A DNA stretch of 14,649 nt from Chloroflexota bacterium (GCA_021845945.1 JAJZRD010000078.1:1-14649), one strand, 5' to 3'. Shown: positions 1 to 7,128, counted from the stretch's first letter. Notes: generated from the letters alone by a model not told the origin. Made by a program: numbers and translations.

Positions 1-575
1 ATGCGGATGCCGAGGGAGCCGCTCTTCTCAGGGTGGAACTGGGTTCCCATGACGTTGCCCCTGGCCACCGCGGAGGTGAAGGGAACGCCGTACTGGGTGT
101 CACCGATCACCACCGAGCGCTGCTCTGGATCCACGTAGAAAGAGTGCACGAAGTAGAAGTGAGAACCGTCGGGGATGCCTTCCCAGAGGGGATGGGGGCG
201 CGCCTGGTGGACGTCGTTCCATCCCATGTGGGGCACCTTGAGCCCCATGGGGAGCCGCCGGACGCGCCCTGGGAGGACGTCGAGGCACTGCTCGCCGCCC
301 CCTTCGTCGCTCTCCGTGAAGAGGACCTGAAGTCCCATGCAGACGCCCAGAAAGGGGGTGCCGCTCTGAATCACCTCCAGGATCGGGCCCACCAGGCCCT
401 GGCGACGGAGCCCGCCCATGATGCCGGCGGCCGCCCCGACCCCCGGCAGGATCACCCCGGACGCCGACAGGATCTCTCCAGGGTCGCTGGTGATGCGGGC
501 GGCGTGGCCAAGCCTCTCCAGCGCCTTCTCGACGCTCCTGAGGTTGCCCGCTCCGTAGTCAACGATGGCGATCAA
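1..575 (-). CDS. hisH: Imidazole glycerol phosphate synthase glutaminase subunit HisH (3' end outside window)
   Basis: HisH hydrolyses glutamine and passes ammonia to HisF, which makes imidazole glycerol phosphate and AICAR in histidine biosynthesis (cytoplasm). The reading frame opens with (M)IAIVDYGAGNLRSVEKAL, the typical HisH N-terminus. It shows the class I amidotransferase nucleophile in GVCMGLQ (Cys79) and the His/Glu pair in QFHPEKSG (His181, Glu183). About 191 codons are visible, so only the last few residues are missing. The start is TTG at 575: an in-frame TGA lies at the far side of the upstream repeat, with no ATG, GTG or other TTG between. No Shine-Dalgarno is visible, because the space upstream is filled by a heptamer repeat array. 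The 84-bp gap to prfB and that array leave co-transcription open. Confidence 0.95.
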   Translation of the reverse strand, partial: MIAIVDYGAGNLRSVEKALERLGHAARITSDPGEILSASGVILPGVGAAAGIMGGLRRQGLVGPILEVIQSGTPFLGVCMGLQVLFTESDEGGGEQCLDVLPGRVRRLPMGLKVPHMGWNDVHQARPHPLWEGIPDGSHFYFVHSFYVDPEQRSVVIGDTQYGVPFTSAVARGNVMGTQFHPEKSGSLGIR

Positions 576-578
576 TTT

Positions 579-648
579 CGAGCCCTGAGTGCTGAGCCCT
601 GAGCCCTGGCCGCTGAGTGCTCGGCACTCAGGACCCAGGACTCAGGAC
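579..648. repeat. Degenerate heptamer tandem repeat, about 10 units
   Basis: Seventy bases between prfB and hisH divide into ten consecutive 7-base units. On the plus strand they include TGAGTGC (twice), TGAGCCC (twice) and TCAGGAC (twice), with variants TGGCCGC, TCGGCAC, CCAGGAC and CGAGCCC. The unit order changes orientation inside the array, giving a hairpin with arms 613-620 and 624-631 (CTGAGTGC / GCACTCAG, 3-base loop). The array ends four bases before the hisH TTG, where a ribosome-binding site would be expected. Confidence 0.8.
613..631 (-). terminator. Hairpin downstream of prfB, possible weak terminator
   Basis: Perfect 8-bp stem (613-620 with 624-631) and a 3-base loop, located 28 bases beyond the prfB stop. 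There is no U-tract on either strand, so it is at best a factor-assisted terminator or RNA 3' end. It may simply be a by-product of the heptamer array. Confidence 0.3.
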
Positions 649-658
649 CGGATTTCGA

Positions 659-1763
659 TTAGGCCGCCTGGCCGATCTGCGAGGACAGATAGCCGTTGAT
701 GAACTCGTCGATCTCGCCGTTCAGCACGGCATTGACGTCGCTGGTCTCGATGTTGGTGCGATGATCCTTCACCATGGTGTAGGGATGCAGCACGTAGGAC
801 CTGATCTGGTTCCCCCACTCGGCCTCGACGTGCTCTCCCCGCAGCTTCGCCCTCTCCTCTTCCACCTTCCGGCGCTCCACCTCGAGGAGGCGGGCGGTGA
901 GGATCTTCATCGCCGTCTCGCGGTTCTGGACCTGCGACCGCTCGTTCTGGCAGGTGGCCACGATCCCGGTGGGGATGTGGGTGAGGCGCACGGCGCAGCT
1001 CGTCTTGTTGACGTTCTGTCCACCCGCGCCCGTCGCCCGATAGACGTCCATCCGGATGTCCTCGGCGGGAATCTGCACCTCGACGGTGCCCTCCACCTCG
1101 GGCATCACCTCCACCGAAGCGAAGGAGGTGTGCCGGCGATGGGCACTATCGAAGGGGGAGAGCCTCACCAGCCGGTGAACCCCCTTCTCCGCCCGAAGGT
1201 AGCCGTAGGCGTAGGGGCCCGTTATCTCGACGGTGGCGGACTTGATGCCCGCCTCCTCGCCCTCGGACCGGTCCATCAACTCGGTCTTGAAGCCGCGGCG
1301 CTCTGCCCACCGCAGGTACATCCGAAGCAGCATCTCGGCCCAGTCCTGAGAGTCCACGCCGCCGGCCCCCGCGTAGATCGTCACTATGGCGTTGCGCCGA
1401 TCGTAGGGGCCGTTCAGCAGCAGCTCGAACTCTCGCCGCTCCACCTCCTCCTGGAGGTCGCCGGCACCCCTCTCCAGCTCCTGGGACAGGCTCTCCTCGG
1501 ACTCTTCGATGGCCAGATCGGCCAGCGCGAGCAGGTCCGAGGCCCGACGGCTCAGATCCTGCCAGCTGCTTACCTCCTGCCGCAGCTCTGCCAGCTGTCG
1601 CAGCACCTTCTGCGCTTCCTCAGCATCGTTCCACAGGTCGGGGGAGGATGCACTCTCCTCCAGCCGGGCTAGATCCTGCTCCTTGCCGGCCAGGTCAAAG
1701 ACGCACCATCAGGTCTTGGATCTTGGCCTCTAGAGCGGCCAACTGCTGTCTGGTTTCAATCAA
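659..1763 (-). CDS. prfB: Peptide chain release factor 2 (RF2), programmed +1 frameshift
   Basis: RF2 recognises UGA and UAA and triggers peptide release. The gene is in two frames. Frame 1 runs from TTG 1763 (RBS AAGGGG, 9 bases upstream; in-frame TAG just before) through 22 codons to TGA at 1697-1695. A +1 shift at CTT-TGA-C continues from 1696 to the stop at 659. The joined product is about 367 aa, normal for RF2. It reads MIETRQQLAALEAKI..., then DLAGKEQDLARLEE and PDLWND, as in other RF2 proteins. The UGA-reading SPF tripeptide is near residues 202-204 and the catalytic GGQ (GAGGQNVNKT) near 247-249. An annotation that starts at the GTG at 1606 would lose about 52 residues. It is probably transcribed with or after nfi, because no clear promoter was seen in the gap. 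Confidence 0.95.
1694..1709 (-). promoter_or_regulatory. prfB autoregulatory +1 frameshift site
   Basis: On the minus strand the sequence CTT TGA C (1700-1694) is the canonical RF2 slippery site. When RF2 is scarce, the ribosome pauses at UGA and slips +1 from CUU to UUU. An internal Shine-Dalgarno-like GGTG (1707-1704) sits 3 bases upstream of CTT, the usual spacing. It matches only the 3' part of AGGAGGTG and is weaker than the AGGGGG of E. coli. The shift is required to join the two frames, so the site is well supported. Confidence 0.93.
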
Positions 1764-1801
1764 TGGTTGCCACCCCTTCTAGTTCACGGCTCCCGGCCGC
1801 C

Positions 1802-1902
1802 GTTCGTTTCTTCGTAGCGGGAGGGCGAGGCTCCTGCCGAGCCGTCTTCCGATGGCTGAGCGGCTCGCCGAGAGGCTCGCCCTCCCGGGTTCGTCTTCTT
1901 CG
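1802..1902. repeat. REP-like palindromic element with direct-repeat flanks
   Basis: Arms at 1818-1833 (CGGGAGGGCGAGGCTC) and 1872-1887 (GAGGCTCGCCCTCCCG) are inverted repeats matching at 15 of 16 positions. The first arm is preceded by GTAG (1814-1817) and followed by an inner hairpin, GGCTC-CTGCC-GAGCC (1830-1844). Outside the arms are near-identical direct repeats, GTTCGTTTCTTCG (1802-1814) and GTTCGTCTTCTTCG (1889-1902). A GTAG/GGAG tetranucleotide before a GC-rich hairpin is the signature of REP sequences mobilised by RAYT (TnpA_REP) transposases. No transposase is present here, so this would be a non-autonomous copy in the nfi-prfB gap. Confidence 0.6.
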
Positions 1903-1913
1903 CAAGGCTCCCC

Positions 1914-2627
1914 TCAGATGTCCATCGCTGCAGGCGACGACGTTGCGCCTGGCTCTCGTCCCGCCACGAGATGGGCCTGGCGGGTCGGCTCCGGGATGCG
2001 CTGCCCGGCCACCGTGCACCGCAGCACCAGATCGACCGCCCTGGACAGGGATATCCTGTGGCCCACCGATACGAAGATCGGTTTCACCGCCCTCTTGGTT
2101 CGGAGGGCAACCCCGACCACCTCGCCTCGGTAGACCAGGGGCGAGGTGGACCCGGCTTCCTCTCCCAGCTCACCGTGCCGGCCGACCAGCCGCGACTTGG
2201 CGCAGCCGATGGTCGGCTTATCCATAATCAGTCCCAGGTGAGATGCGATGCCCAACCTTCTGGGATGGGCCCTGCCCTGGCCGTCCACCAGGATCAGATC
2301 CGGTTCCGTCTTCAGCCCCCTCAGGGCCTCCAGCGTGAGGGGCGCCTCTCGGAAAGAGAGAAAGCCCGACAGGTAGGGGAACTCCAGAGGCCCCTCCACC
2401 CTGTTCTCCTCCACCAACTGCAGCCCGGGAAAGGAGAGCAGGACGGCTGCCGCCGTCGCGTTTCCGGAAGATCGTACCCCCGAGAGGTCGACGCCGGCCA
2501 CACAGCGGATCTCCCCTAGCCGGTCGGATTCCTCCACCAGCCGGGAGAGCCGCAGCTGCACGGCTCTGGCCTCCTCGATAGTTATCTTCCAGGGATGCTG
2601 CGCTGACCCTGCCATCTCACTTATCAT
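1914..2627 (-). CDS. nfi: Endonuclease V (deoxyinosine 3'-endonuclease)
   Basis: Endonuclease V nicks DNA one phosphodiester bond 3' of deoxyinosine and starts repair of deaminated adenine. At 237 codons it is close to the usual length (E. coli 223). Family motifs appear in order: VAGVDLS with metal ligand Asp47; FPYLSGFLSFREAP with the wedge-type Tyr85 and catalytic Glu94; DLILVDGQGRAHPRRLG with Asp115 and His121; and IGCAKSRL with Lys144. The last ~20 residues beyond the fold look unstructured. The first ATG (2627) lies inside a TATAAT box (2631-2626). If that box is used, translation probably begins at the second ATG (2615), giving a nearly leaderless mRNA and a 233-aa protein. Confidence 0.93.
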   Translation of the reverse strand: MISEMAGSAQHPWKITIEEARAVQLRLSRLVEESDRLGEIRCVAGVDLSGVRSSGNATAAAVLLSFPGLQLVEENRVEGPLEFPYLSGFLSFREAPLTLEALRGLKTEPDLILVDGQGRAHPRRLGIASHLGLIMDKPTIGCAKSRLVGRHGELGEEAGSTSPLVYRGEVVGVALRTKRAVKPIFVSVGHRISLSRAVDLVLRCTVAGQRIPEPTRQAHLVAGREPGATSSPAAMDI

Positions 2628-2631
2628 TATA
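2626..2631 (-). promoter_or_regulatory. Candidate -10 element for nfi
   Basis: A perfect TATAAT on the minus strand, 10 bases before ATG 2615 and overlapping ATG 2627. No good -35 is seen 16-18 bases upstream (best TGGCGT). Its position suggests a leaderless or near-leaderless transcript. Confidence 0.4.
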
Positions 2632-2656
2632 TCCGGCCGTCCAACGAGACGCCAGT

Positions 2657-2670
2657 TGAGAGCTGAGACC
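2657..2670. repeat. Two-unit heptamer repeat
   Basis: TGAGAGC followed directly by TGAGACC. Both fit the TGANNNC heptamer seen at 579-648 and 2849-2869. This is too short to stand alone; it is listed because it recurs in the same intergenic class. Confidence 0.45.
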
Positions 2671-2704
2671 AGCCATGCGTCCTTGAAGACGATGATGTGC
2701 GCAG

Positions 2705-2733
2705 TTGACAGCCCCCAGGCCTTGCGCTACTCT
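2705..2733 (+). promoter_or_regulatory. Sigma-70-type promoter for the ino1 operon
   Basis: A consensus -35 TTGACA (2705-2710), a 17-base spacer and -10 TACTCT (2728-2733), which keeps the key first, second and last bases. Predicted transcription start is about 2740, upstream of the five inositol lipid genes. No better promoter was seen nearer to the TTG start of ino1. Confidence 0.6.
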
Positions 2734-2734
2734 A

Positions 2735-2754
2735 AACAGCCAAGGCTGGCTGTT
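2735..2754 (+). promoter_or_regulatory. Promoter-proximal palindrome, candidate operator
   Basis: Perfect 8-bp inverted repeat: AACAGCCA (2735-2742), a 4-base spacer, TGGCTGTT (2747-2754). It begins directly after the -10 element and spans the predicted start site, the usual place for a repressor site. It could also form a hairpin at the extreme 5' end of the mRNA. No regulator gene is adjacent. Confidence 0.45.
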
Positions 2755-2869
2755 CTCAGCCGGTGGCGTTCAGCTTTCAGCTTCTAAGAAAACGGTGAGC
2801 ACCCGCCTCGCGTCCGTGCCTCAAGGCGTAGCAGGTCTCTCTGTTGTTTCAGAGCTGACGGCTGAACGC
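2752..2869. repeat. Paired heptamer repeats forming a long inverted repeat
   Basis: The left part (2752-2786) reads in units of seven as GTTCTCA, a degenerate unit, GCGTTCA, GCTTTCA and GCTTCTA. The right part (2849-2869) reads TCAGAGC, TGACGGC and TGAACGC, which is the same motif on the other strand. As a result 2766-2782 and 2853-2869 are inverted repeats matching at 15 of 17 positions across a 70-base loop. This could fold in the ino1 leader RNA. Confidence 0.65.
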
Positions 2870-2996
2870 TTGCCATGTTTCGGCGACTGCGTTAGCGTAG
2901 CTTCACCTCATCCCCTTGCAGTTCAATCAGGATACCTTGCCACCAGGGATAGCACGGGGCTTGCCCGGGTTGCATAGGAAAAGGAGAGTCGACAAG

Positions 2997-4088
2997 TTGG
3001 GAACCATTAGGGTCGCCATCATCGGCGCGGGGAACTGCGCATCGGCGCTGGTTCAAGGGGTCCACTACTACCGCAACGCCGCGGAGGACCAGTTCATTCC
3101 TGGGCTCATGCATGCCCGCTTGGGTGAGTATCACGTCGGGGACATCGAATTCACCGCCGCTTTCGACATCGACGTGAACAAGGTGGGGAAGGATCTGGGT
3201 GAGGCCATCTACGCCAAGCCGAACAACACCTACCGCTTCTACGACGTGCCGAAGCTGGGGGTGAAGGTGGAGCGAGGCATGACCCTGGACGGCCTGGGGA
3301 TCTACCTGTCCAAGGTGATCACCAAGGCGCCCGGCTCGACCGCGGACATCGTGAGCATCCTGAGAGACACCAAGACCGATGTGGTGATCAACTATCTGCC
3401 CGTGGGCAGCGAGAACGCTACCAAGTGGTACGTCGAGCAGGTCCTGGCGGCGGGCTGCGCCTTCGTGAACTGCATTCCCGTGTTCATCGGCCGAGAGGCC
3501 TACTGGCAGAAGCGGTTCGAGGACCGCGGGCTCCCCGTCGTCGGCGACGACATCAAGTCGCAGGTGGGCGCCACCATCACGCACCGGGTGCTGGCCAAGC
3601 TGTTCAGGGATCGAGGGGTCAGGCTGGAGCGCACCAGCCAGCTCAACGTCGGCGGCAACACCGACTTCTACAACATGCTGGAGCGGGCGAGGCTGGAGTC
3701 CAAGAAGATCTCCAAGACCAACTCCGTTACCTCCCAGCTGGACTACGACATCGGCGCGGATAACGTCCACATCGGCCCCAGCGACTACATCGCCTGGCTG
3801 ACCGATCGCAAGTGGGCGTACGTCCGGCTGGAGGGTAGAGCCTTCGGTGACGTCCCGCTGAACATGGAGTACAAGCTCGAGGTGTGGGATTCCCCCAACT
3901 CCGCCGGTGTTGGCATCGACGCGATCCGCTGCGCGAAGATCGCGCTGGATCGTGGGATCTCTGGAGCCCTGGTGGGTCCCTCCTCCTACTTCATGAAGTC
4001 TCCGCCGGTCCAGTACGGGGACGACAAGGCCAGGGACGCGGTGGAGGAGTTCATCCGGAACGCGCAGCCTCCTAGAGGTAATGAATGA
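2997..4088 (+). CDS. ino1: Inositol-1-phosphate synthase (actinobacterial type)
   Basis: Converts glucose-6-phosphate to inositol phosphate by an NAD-dependent oxidation, aldol and reduction sequence; this is the committed step of inositol synthesis. The protein opens with the Rossmann motif [16 protein letters not shown]. It carries stretches also found in mycobacterial Ino1: [60 protein letters not shown] and [11 protein letters not shown]. The start is TTG 2997, with RBS AAGGAG at 2981-2986; this gives 363 aa, the family length. An ATG at 2916 is in frame, but the 27 residues it adds are unlike the family and would span the RBS. It is the first gene of a five-gene operon and its stop overlaps the next start by 4 bp (ATGA). 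Confidence 0.95.
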   Translation: MGTIRVAIIGAGNCASALVQGVHYYRNAAEDQFIPGLMHARLGEYHVGDIEFTAAFDIDVNKVGKDLGEAIYAKPNNTYRFYDVPKLGVKVERGMTLDGLGIYLSKVITKAPGSTADIVSILRDTKTDVVINYLPVGSENATKWYVEQVLAAGCAFVNCIPVFIGREAYWQKRFEDRGLPVVGDDIKSQVGATITHRVLAKLFRDRGVRLERTSQLNVGGNTDFYNMLERARLESKKISKTNSVTSQLDYDIGADNVHIGPSDYIAWLTDRKWAYVRLEGRAFGDVPLNMEYKLEVWDSPNSAGVGIDAIRCAKIALDRGISGALVGPSSYFMKSPPVQYGDDKARDAVEEFIRNAQPPRGNE

Positions 4089-4960
4089 CCTATTGGGTCC
4101 TGCGGATTGTGCGGAAGATCGCCCAGTGGCTGCCGCTGAGGGTGTGCTACGCGGCGGCGGTGACGGTCTCGGATCTGGCCTGGGCGATCTTGCCCATGCA
4201 GCGGGAGAACGCCATCGACAACATGGCGCAGGTGCTGGGCCGCGACCGCTGCGATCCGGAGGTAAGGCGGAAGGCGAAGGCCTCCTTTAGGAACTACGCG
4301 CTCTACATGGCCGATTTCCTTAGGCTCCCCATCGTGGGCGTCGAGGAGTTGGAGAGCAGGGTTCAGTTCACCGGCTGGGAGCATCTGGACCGTGCTCTGG
4401 AGACCGGAAAAGGGGTCATCTTCATCAGCGCCCACGTGGGCAACTGGGACCTGGGGGCGGCTCTGTTCGCCCGAAGGGGCTACCCCGTTAGTGTGGTGGC
4501 CGAGTCCTTCCACCCAAAGAAACTGAACGACCTGGTGCAGGGCACCAGGTCGCAGCATGGGATGAAGGTGATTCCGCTGGAGACTTCGGCTCGACGGGTC
4601 CTGGGGGCGTTGCGAAAGAACGAGATCCTGGGTCTGCTGATCGACCGGCCCTCGCCGGAGTCCGGGGTGCTGGTGCGCTTCTTCGGCGGGATGACTCAGG
4701 TACCGGGCGGGGCCGCTCTACTGGCGCTGAGGACGGGGGCCAAGCTGGTTTCGGGTGTGGTCGTGCGGAACCCCGATCACACCTACTCGGGGTTCCTTAC
4801 CTCCCACTTCGAGGTAGAGCCGACCGGAGACCTATCCACCGACGTGAGACTGCTGACGCAGCGCATCATGGACTCCATGGAGGCGTTCATCCGGCAGTAC
4901 CCTGACCAGTGGTTCATTTTCCGGCCGATGTGGCCCAAGGATGCCCCCCTCAACGTCTGA
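4085..4960 (+). CDS. HtrB/PatA-type lysophospholipid acyltransferase, intact catalytic motif
   Basis: A 291-aa member of the LpxL/HtrB/PatA family, which transfers acyl groups to glycolipids at the inner face of the membrane. The HxxxxD motif is intact: His117-VGNW-Asp122 within [11 protein letters not shown]. The segment [18 protein letters not shown] (residues ~185-202) and the C-terminal [13 protein letters not shown] are family-typical. The N-terminal ~40 residues are hydrophobic and amphipathic, consistent with membrane association. It overlaps ino1 by 4 bp, so translation is probably coupled. In mycobacteria the paralogue PatA acylates the mannose of PIM1, and the neighbouring pimA-like gene supports a similar role here. 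The actual acceptor is not proven by sequence. Confidence 0.85.
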   Translation: MTYWVLRIVRKIAQWLPLRVCYAAAVTVSDLAWAILPMQRENAIDNMAQVLGRDRCDPEVRRKAKASFRNYALYMADFLRLPIVGVEELESRVQFTGWEHLDRALETGKGVIFISAHVGNWDLGAALFARRGYPVSVVAESFHPKKLNDLVQGTRSQHGMKVIPLETSARRVLGALRKNEILGLLIDRPSPESGVLVRFFGGMTQVPGGAALLALRTGAKLVSGVVVRNPDHTYSGFLTSHFEVEPTGDLSTDVRLLTQRIMDSMEAFIRQYPDQWFIFRPMWPKDAPLNV

Positions 4961-5041
4961 GCCCGATGGGATCCTCCTGGGAGCCCGCGGCGGGCCAGCG
5001 GTTCCTCCCGCCTTGTCATTCCTGCCAAGGGGCTGCCGAGC

Positions 5042-5935
5042 GTGCTAGAATACCTGGTGTTCCGTCTCTTGAGCCTCCTGGCCCCGAGGATTCCGCCGAG
5101 AGTGGCCTACTGGCTGTGCAATCCGATCGGCGATGCGATATGCCGGCTGTTGGCGGGGCGCCGCCGAACGGTGCGGAGGAATCTGTCGACCATCCTCGGC
5201 CCTCAGGCTCGGGACCTGGACCGTCGAACGCGGGAAGTGTTCCGAGAGGGTGTGAAGAACTACTACGATACCTTTCTCGCCCCGGCCCTGTCCGATCAGG
5301 AGCTGGAGCGGCTCGTCTCCCTGGAAGGATGGGATAACCTGAGGAGGGCGTTGGAGCGAGGCAAAGGGGTGGTGCTGGTGACCGCCCACCTTGGGAGCCC
5401 CTCCCTCGTGGCACAGATCCTGGGGACGAGAAAATGCAGGTTGACCGTGGTGGCGGAGCCCCTTCGTCCCCGAAGACTGTTCGAGCTGATGGCCAGGGTG
5501 CGGGCCACCCGGGAAGGGATCCGCATCGTTCCCTTTGGTCCGACCGTCACTGGTGAATTGACCGAAGCCCTTCGCCGCAACGAGATAGTGGGCCTCGTGG
5601 CGGACCGGGACATCTCCAAGAACGGCGTGCCGGTCCGGTTCTTTGGGGTAGACACCCTCCTTCCGGTCGGGCCGGTGATGCTGGCCCTCAGGACGGGAGC
5701 GGCGCTGGTGCCGGCTTTCACCCACCGGCTCGAGGGGGGAAGCCTGGTTGGCCGTATTGACGAGCCCATGGAACTTGAGAGGACGGGAAGCCTGCGGGAA
5801 GACCTCCGCCTGAACACCCAGAAGCTGGCAACTGTGATGGAGGAGGCGGTAAGGAAGAGTCCGGAGCAATGGACGGTGTTTGAGCCTATCTGGCCCGAGG
5901 AGGGCTCGGAGACTCGGCTGGGGGCCACTAGTTGA
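5042..5935 (+). CDS. PatA-like acyltransferase paralogue lacking the catalytic Asp
   Basis: A 297-aa member of the same family as the preceding gene. The start is GTG 5042, with AAGGGG at 5027-5032. The PatA-like block GLVADRD (184-190), the VPVRFFG stretch (196-202) and the C-terminal SPEQWTVFEPIWP are conserved. The HxxxxD motif, however, reads His116-LGSP-Ser121 (TAHLGSPSLV). The His remains but the Asp of the catalytic pair is Ser, and the Asn-Trp before it is Ser-Pro. The reading frame is otherwise intact, so this is not obvious decay. It may be an acyltransferase with an altered charge relay, a partner of the intact enzyme, or a protein using another chemistry. The 81-bp gap before it is the largest within the operon; it overlaps the pimA-like gene by 4 bp (TTGA). 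Confidence 0.8.
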   Translation: MLEYLVFRLLSLLAPRIPPRVAYWLCNPIGDAICRLLAGRRRTVRRNLSTILGPQARDLDRRTREVFREGVKNYYDTFLAPALSDQELERLVSLEGWDNLRRALERGKGVVLVTAHLGSPSLVAQILGTRKCRLTVVAEPLRPRRLFELMARVRATREGIRIVPFGPTVTGELTEALRRNEIVGLVADRDISKNGVPVRFFGVDTLLPVGPVMLALRTGAALVPAFTHRLEGGSLVGRIDEPMELERTGSLREDLRLNTQKLATVMEEAVRKSPEQWTVFEPIWPEEGSETRLGATS

Positions 5936-7125
5936 AAATCGCCCTGGTGTCGCCATATGACTACCCCTACCCCGGCGGAGTGACCGAGCACATAGCCCAC
6001 CTCGCTGCGGAGTTCCGGAGGCGGGGCCACGAGGTTCACATCATAGCGCCCCAATCGCAGAAGGCTGAGATGCACGTCCAGGTCGAAGAGACCGTGCACA
6101 CCGTCGGCACCGTGGTACCGGTGCCCGCCAACGGGTCGGTAGCTCGCATCTCCTTATCCCTTCGTTTGTCGCGACAGGTGAAGGAGATCCTGGAGCGGGA
6201 GAACTTCGACGTCATCCACCTGCACGAGCCACTTCTTCCGGCCCTCCCCGTCACGGTGCTGAGACACTCCCACTCCCTGAACGTCGGCACCTTCCACGCC
6301 TTCGCACAGTCCAACTACGCCTACTTCTACGGCAAGCCGATCCTGCGCTACTTCGTCAGGAAGCTGCATGGCCGGATCGCGGTCTCACCTCCGGCCAGGG
6401 ATTTCGTTTCCGAGTACTTCCCCGGGGAGTACGAGGTGATCCCCAACGGCATCGACTACGACCGGTTCGTGAGCCCGAGGGAGCCGCTGGCGATCTGTCG
6501 GGAAGGCGGCCCCAACATCCTGTTTGTCGGCCGCTTGGAGAAGCGAAAGGGGTTGAAGTTCCTGCTGCGCGCCATGGCAGGGGTGTGGGCTCACTTCCCG
6601 CAGGCTCGACTGATCGTAGTGGGCTCGGGGCCGCTGCTGGAGGACTATCGGAAGCTGGTGGAGGCCCACAGGGTCGAGAACGTCGTTTTCACCGGTTTCG
6701 TATCCAGCGAAGAGCTGCCCAGGTACTACCATTCCTGTGACGTCTTTTGCGCTCCTTCCACGGGCCAAGAGAGCTTCGGCATCGTCCTGCTGGAGGCGAT
6801 GGCCTCGGGAAAGCCGCTGGTGGCGTCGGACATCCCGGGCTACAACTCCGTCGTGAACCATGGGGTTGAGGGCTTCCTGGTGCCACCCAAGGACGAGCAG
6901 GCGCTGGCGCTGTCGCTGGTGCGGCTGCTGGCCGACACCGAGCTGCGCGCCAAGATGGGCGAGGCCGGAAGAAGAAGGGCGGCGGAGTTCTCCTGGGACA
7001 AGGTGGCGCGGCGGGTCTTGGACTTCTACGCCAGAGTCGAGATCGCTCGGTCCATGGCGCAGGTACCCCAACGGAGCCGCTGGCGGCGTGCCGCTACCAG
7101 CCTCTCCCATTTCCTTAGCAGGTAA
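5932..7125 (+). CDS. pimA: GT4 glycosyltransferase, PimA-like phosphatidylinositol mannosyltransferase
   Basis: A GT-B fold, family GT4 retaining glycosyltransferase of 397 aa. PimA moves mannose from GDP-mannose to phosphatidylinositol, making PIM1 at the cytoplasmic membrane face. Visible motifs are YPYPGGVTEH with the acceptor-loop glycines (~15-16), HLHEP (97-100), GTFHAF with His122, and the donor site FVGRLEKRKGLK (Arg201, Lys206). The EX7E motif is QESFGIVLLEAM (Glu280, Glu288). The tail from ~370 is basic and may help membrane binding. The start TTG overlaps the preceding stop (TTGA). Assignment to PimA rather than another GT4 rests on these motifs plus the ino1 and phosphatidyltransferase neighbours. 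The sugar donor is inferred. Confidence 0.8.
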   Translation: MKIALVSPYDYPYPGGVTEHIAHLAAEFRRRGHEVHIIAPQSQKAEMHVQVEETVHTVGTVVPVPANGSVARISLSLRLSRQVKEILERENFDVIHLHEPLLPALPVTVLRHSHSLNVGTFHAFAQSNYAYFYGKPILRYFVRKLHGRIAVSPPARDFVSEYFPGEYEVIPNGIDYDRFVSPREPLAICREGGPNILFVGRLEKRKGLKFLLRAMAGVWAHFPQARLIVVGSGPLLEDYRKLVEAHRVENVVFTGFVSSEELPRYYHSCDVFCAPSTGQESFGIVLLEAMASGKPLVASDIPGYNSVVNHGVEGFLVPPKDEQALALSLVRLLADTELRAKMGEAGRRRAAEFSWDKVARRVLDFYARVEIARSMAQVPQRSRWRRAATSLSHFLSR

Positions 7126-7128
7126 GCT

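Larger units (their letters stand above)
2632..2996. other. Gene-free divergent intergenic region and leader of the inositol lipid operon
   Basis: These 365 bases between divergent nfi and ino1 show no convincing gene; a 90-codon frame here has no RBS and matches no family I recognise. The region holds a promoter facing ino1, a palindrome at its predicted start site, and heptamer repeats on both sides of a ~70-base spacer (2752-2786 and 2849-2869). From the predicted start near 2740, the ino1 leader would be about 257 bases, long enough for RNA-based control. No riboswitch class was recognised. Confidence 0.5.

Noticed and set aside
617..1672. Long plus-strand frame (351 codons) opposite prfB
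   Set aside because: It is antisense to a gene with clear RF2 motifs, and its product has no recognisable domain; typical of GC-rich shadow frames.
579..2869. Heptamer arrays as a possible CRISPR
   Set aside because: Units are 7 bases with no spacers, and no cas genes are present.
2705..2977. 90-codon plus-strand frame in the nfi-ino1 gap
   Set aside because: It starts within the -35 box of the ino1 promoter, lacks an RBS and runs through repeats.
2916..2996. 27-residue N-terminal extension of Ino1 from ATG 2916
   Set aside because: It spans the AAGGAG ribosome-binding site and adds residues unlike the family; TTG 2997 gives the expected N-terminus.
2892..3770. Minus-strand 292-codon frame opposite ino1
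   Set aside because: Antisense shadow of a highly conserved enzyme; composition is rich in HL/GV repeats typical of reversed coding frames, with no RBS.
4961..5041. GGCGGG...CCCGCC inverted repeat between the two acyltransferases as a terminator
   Set aside because: Six-base stem with a 12-base loop and no U-tract inside an otherwise tight operon; not convincing.
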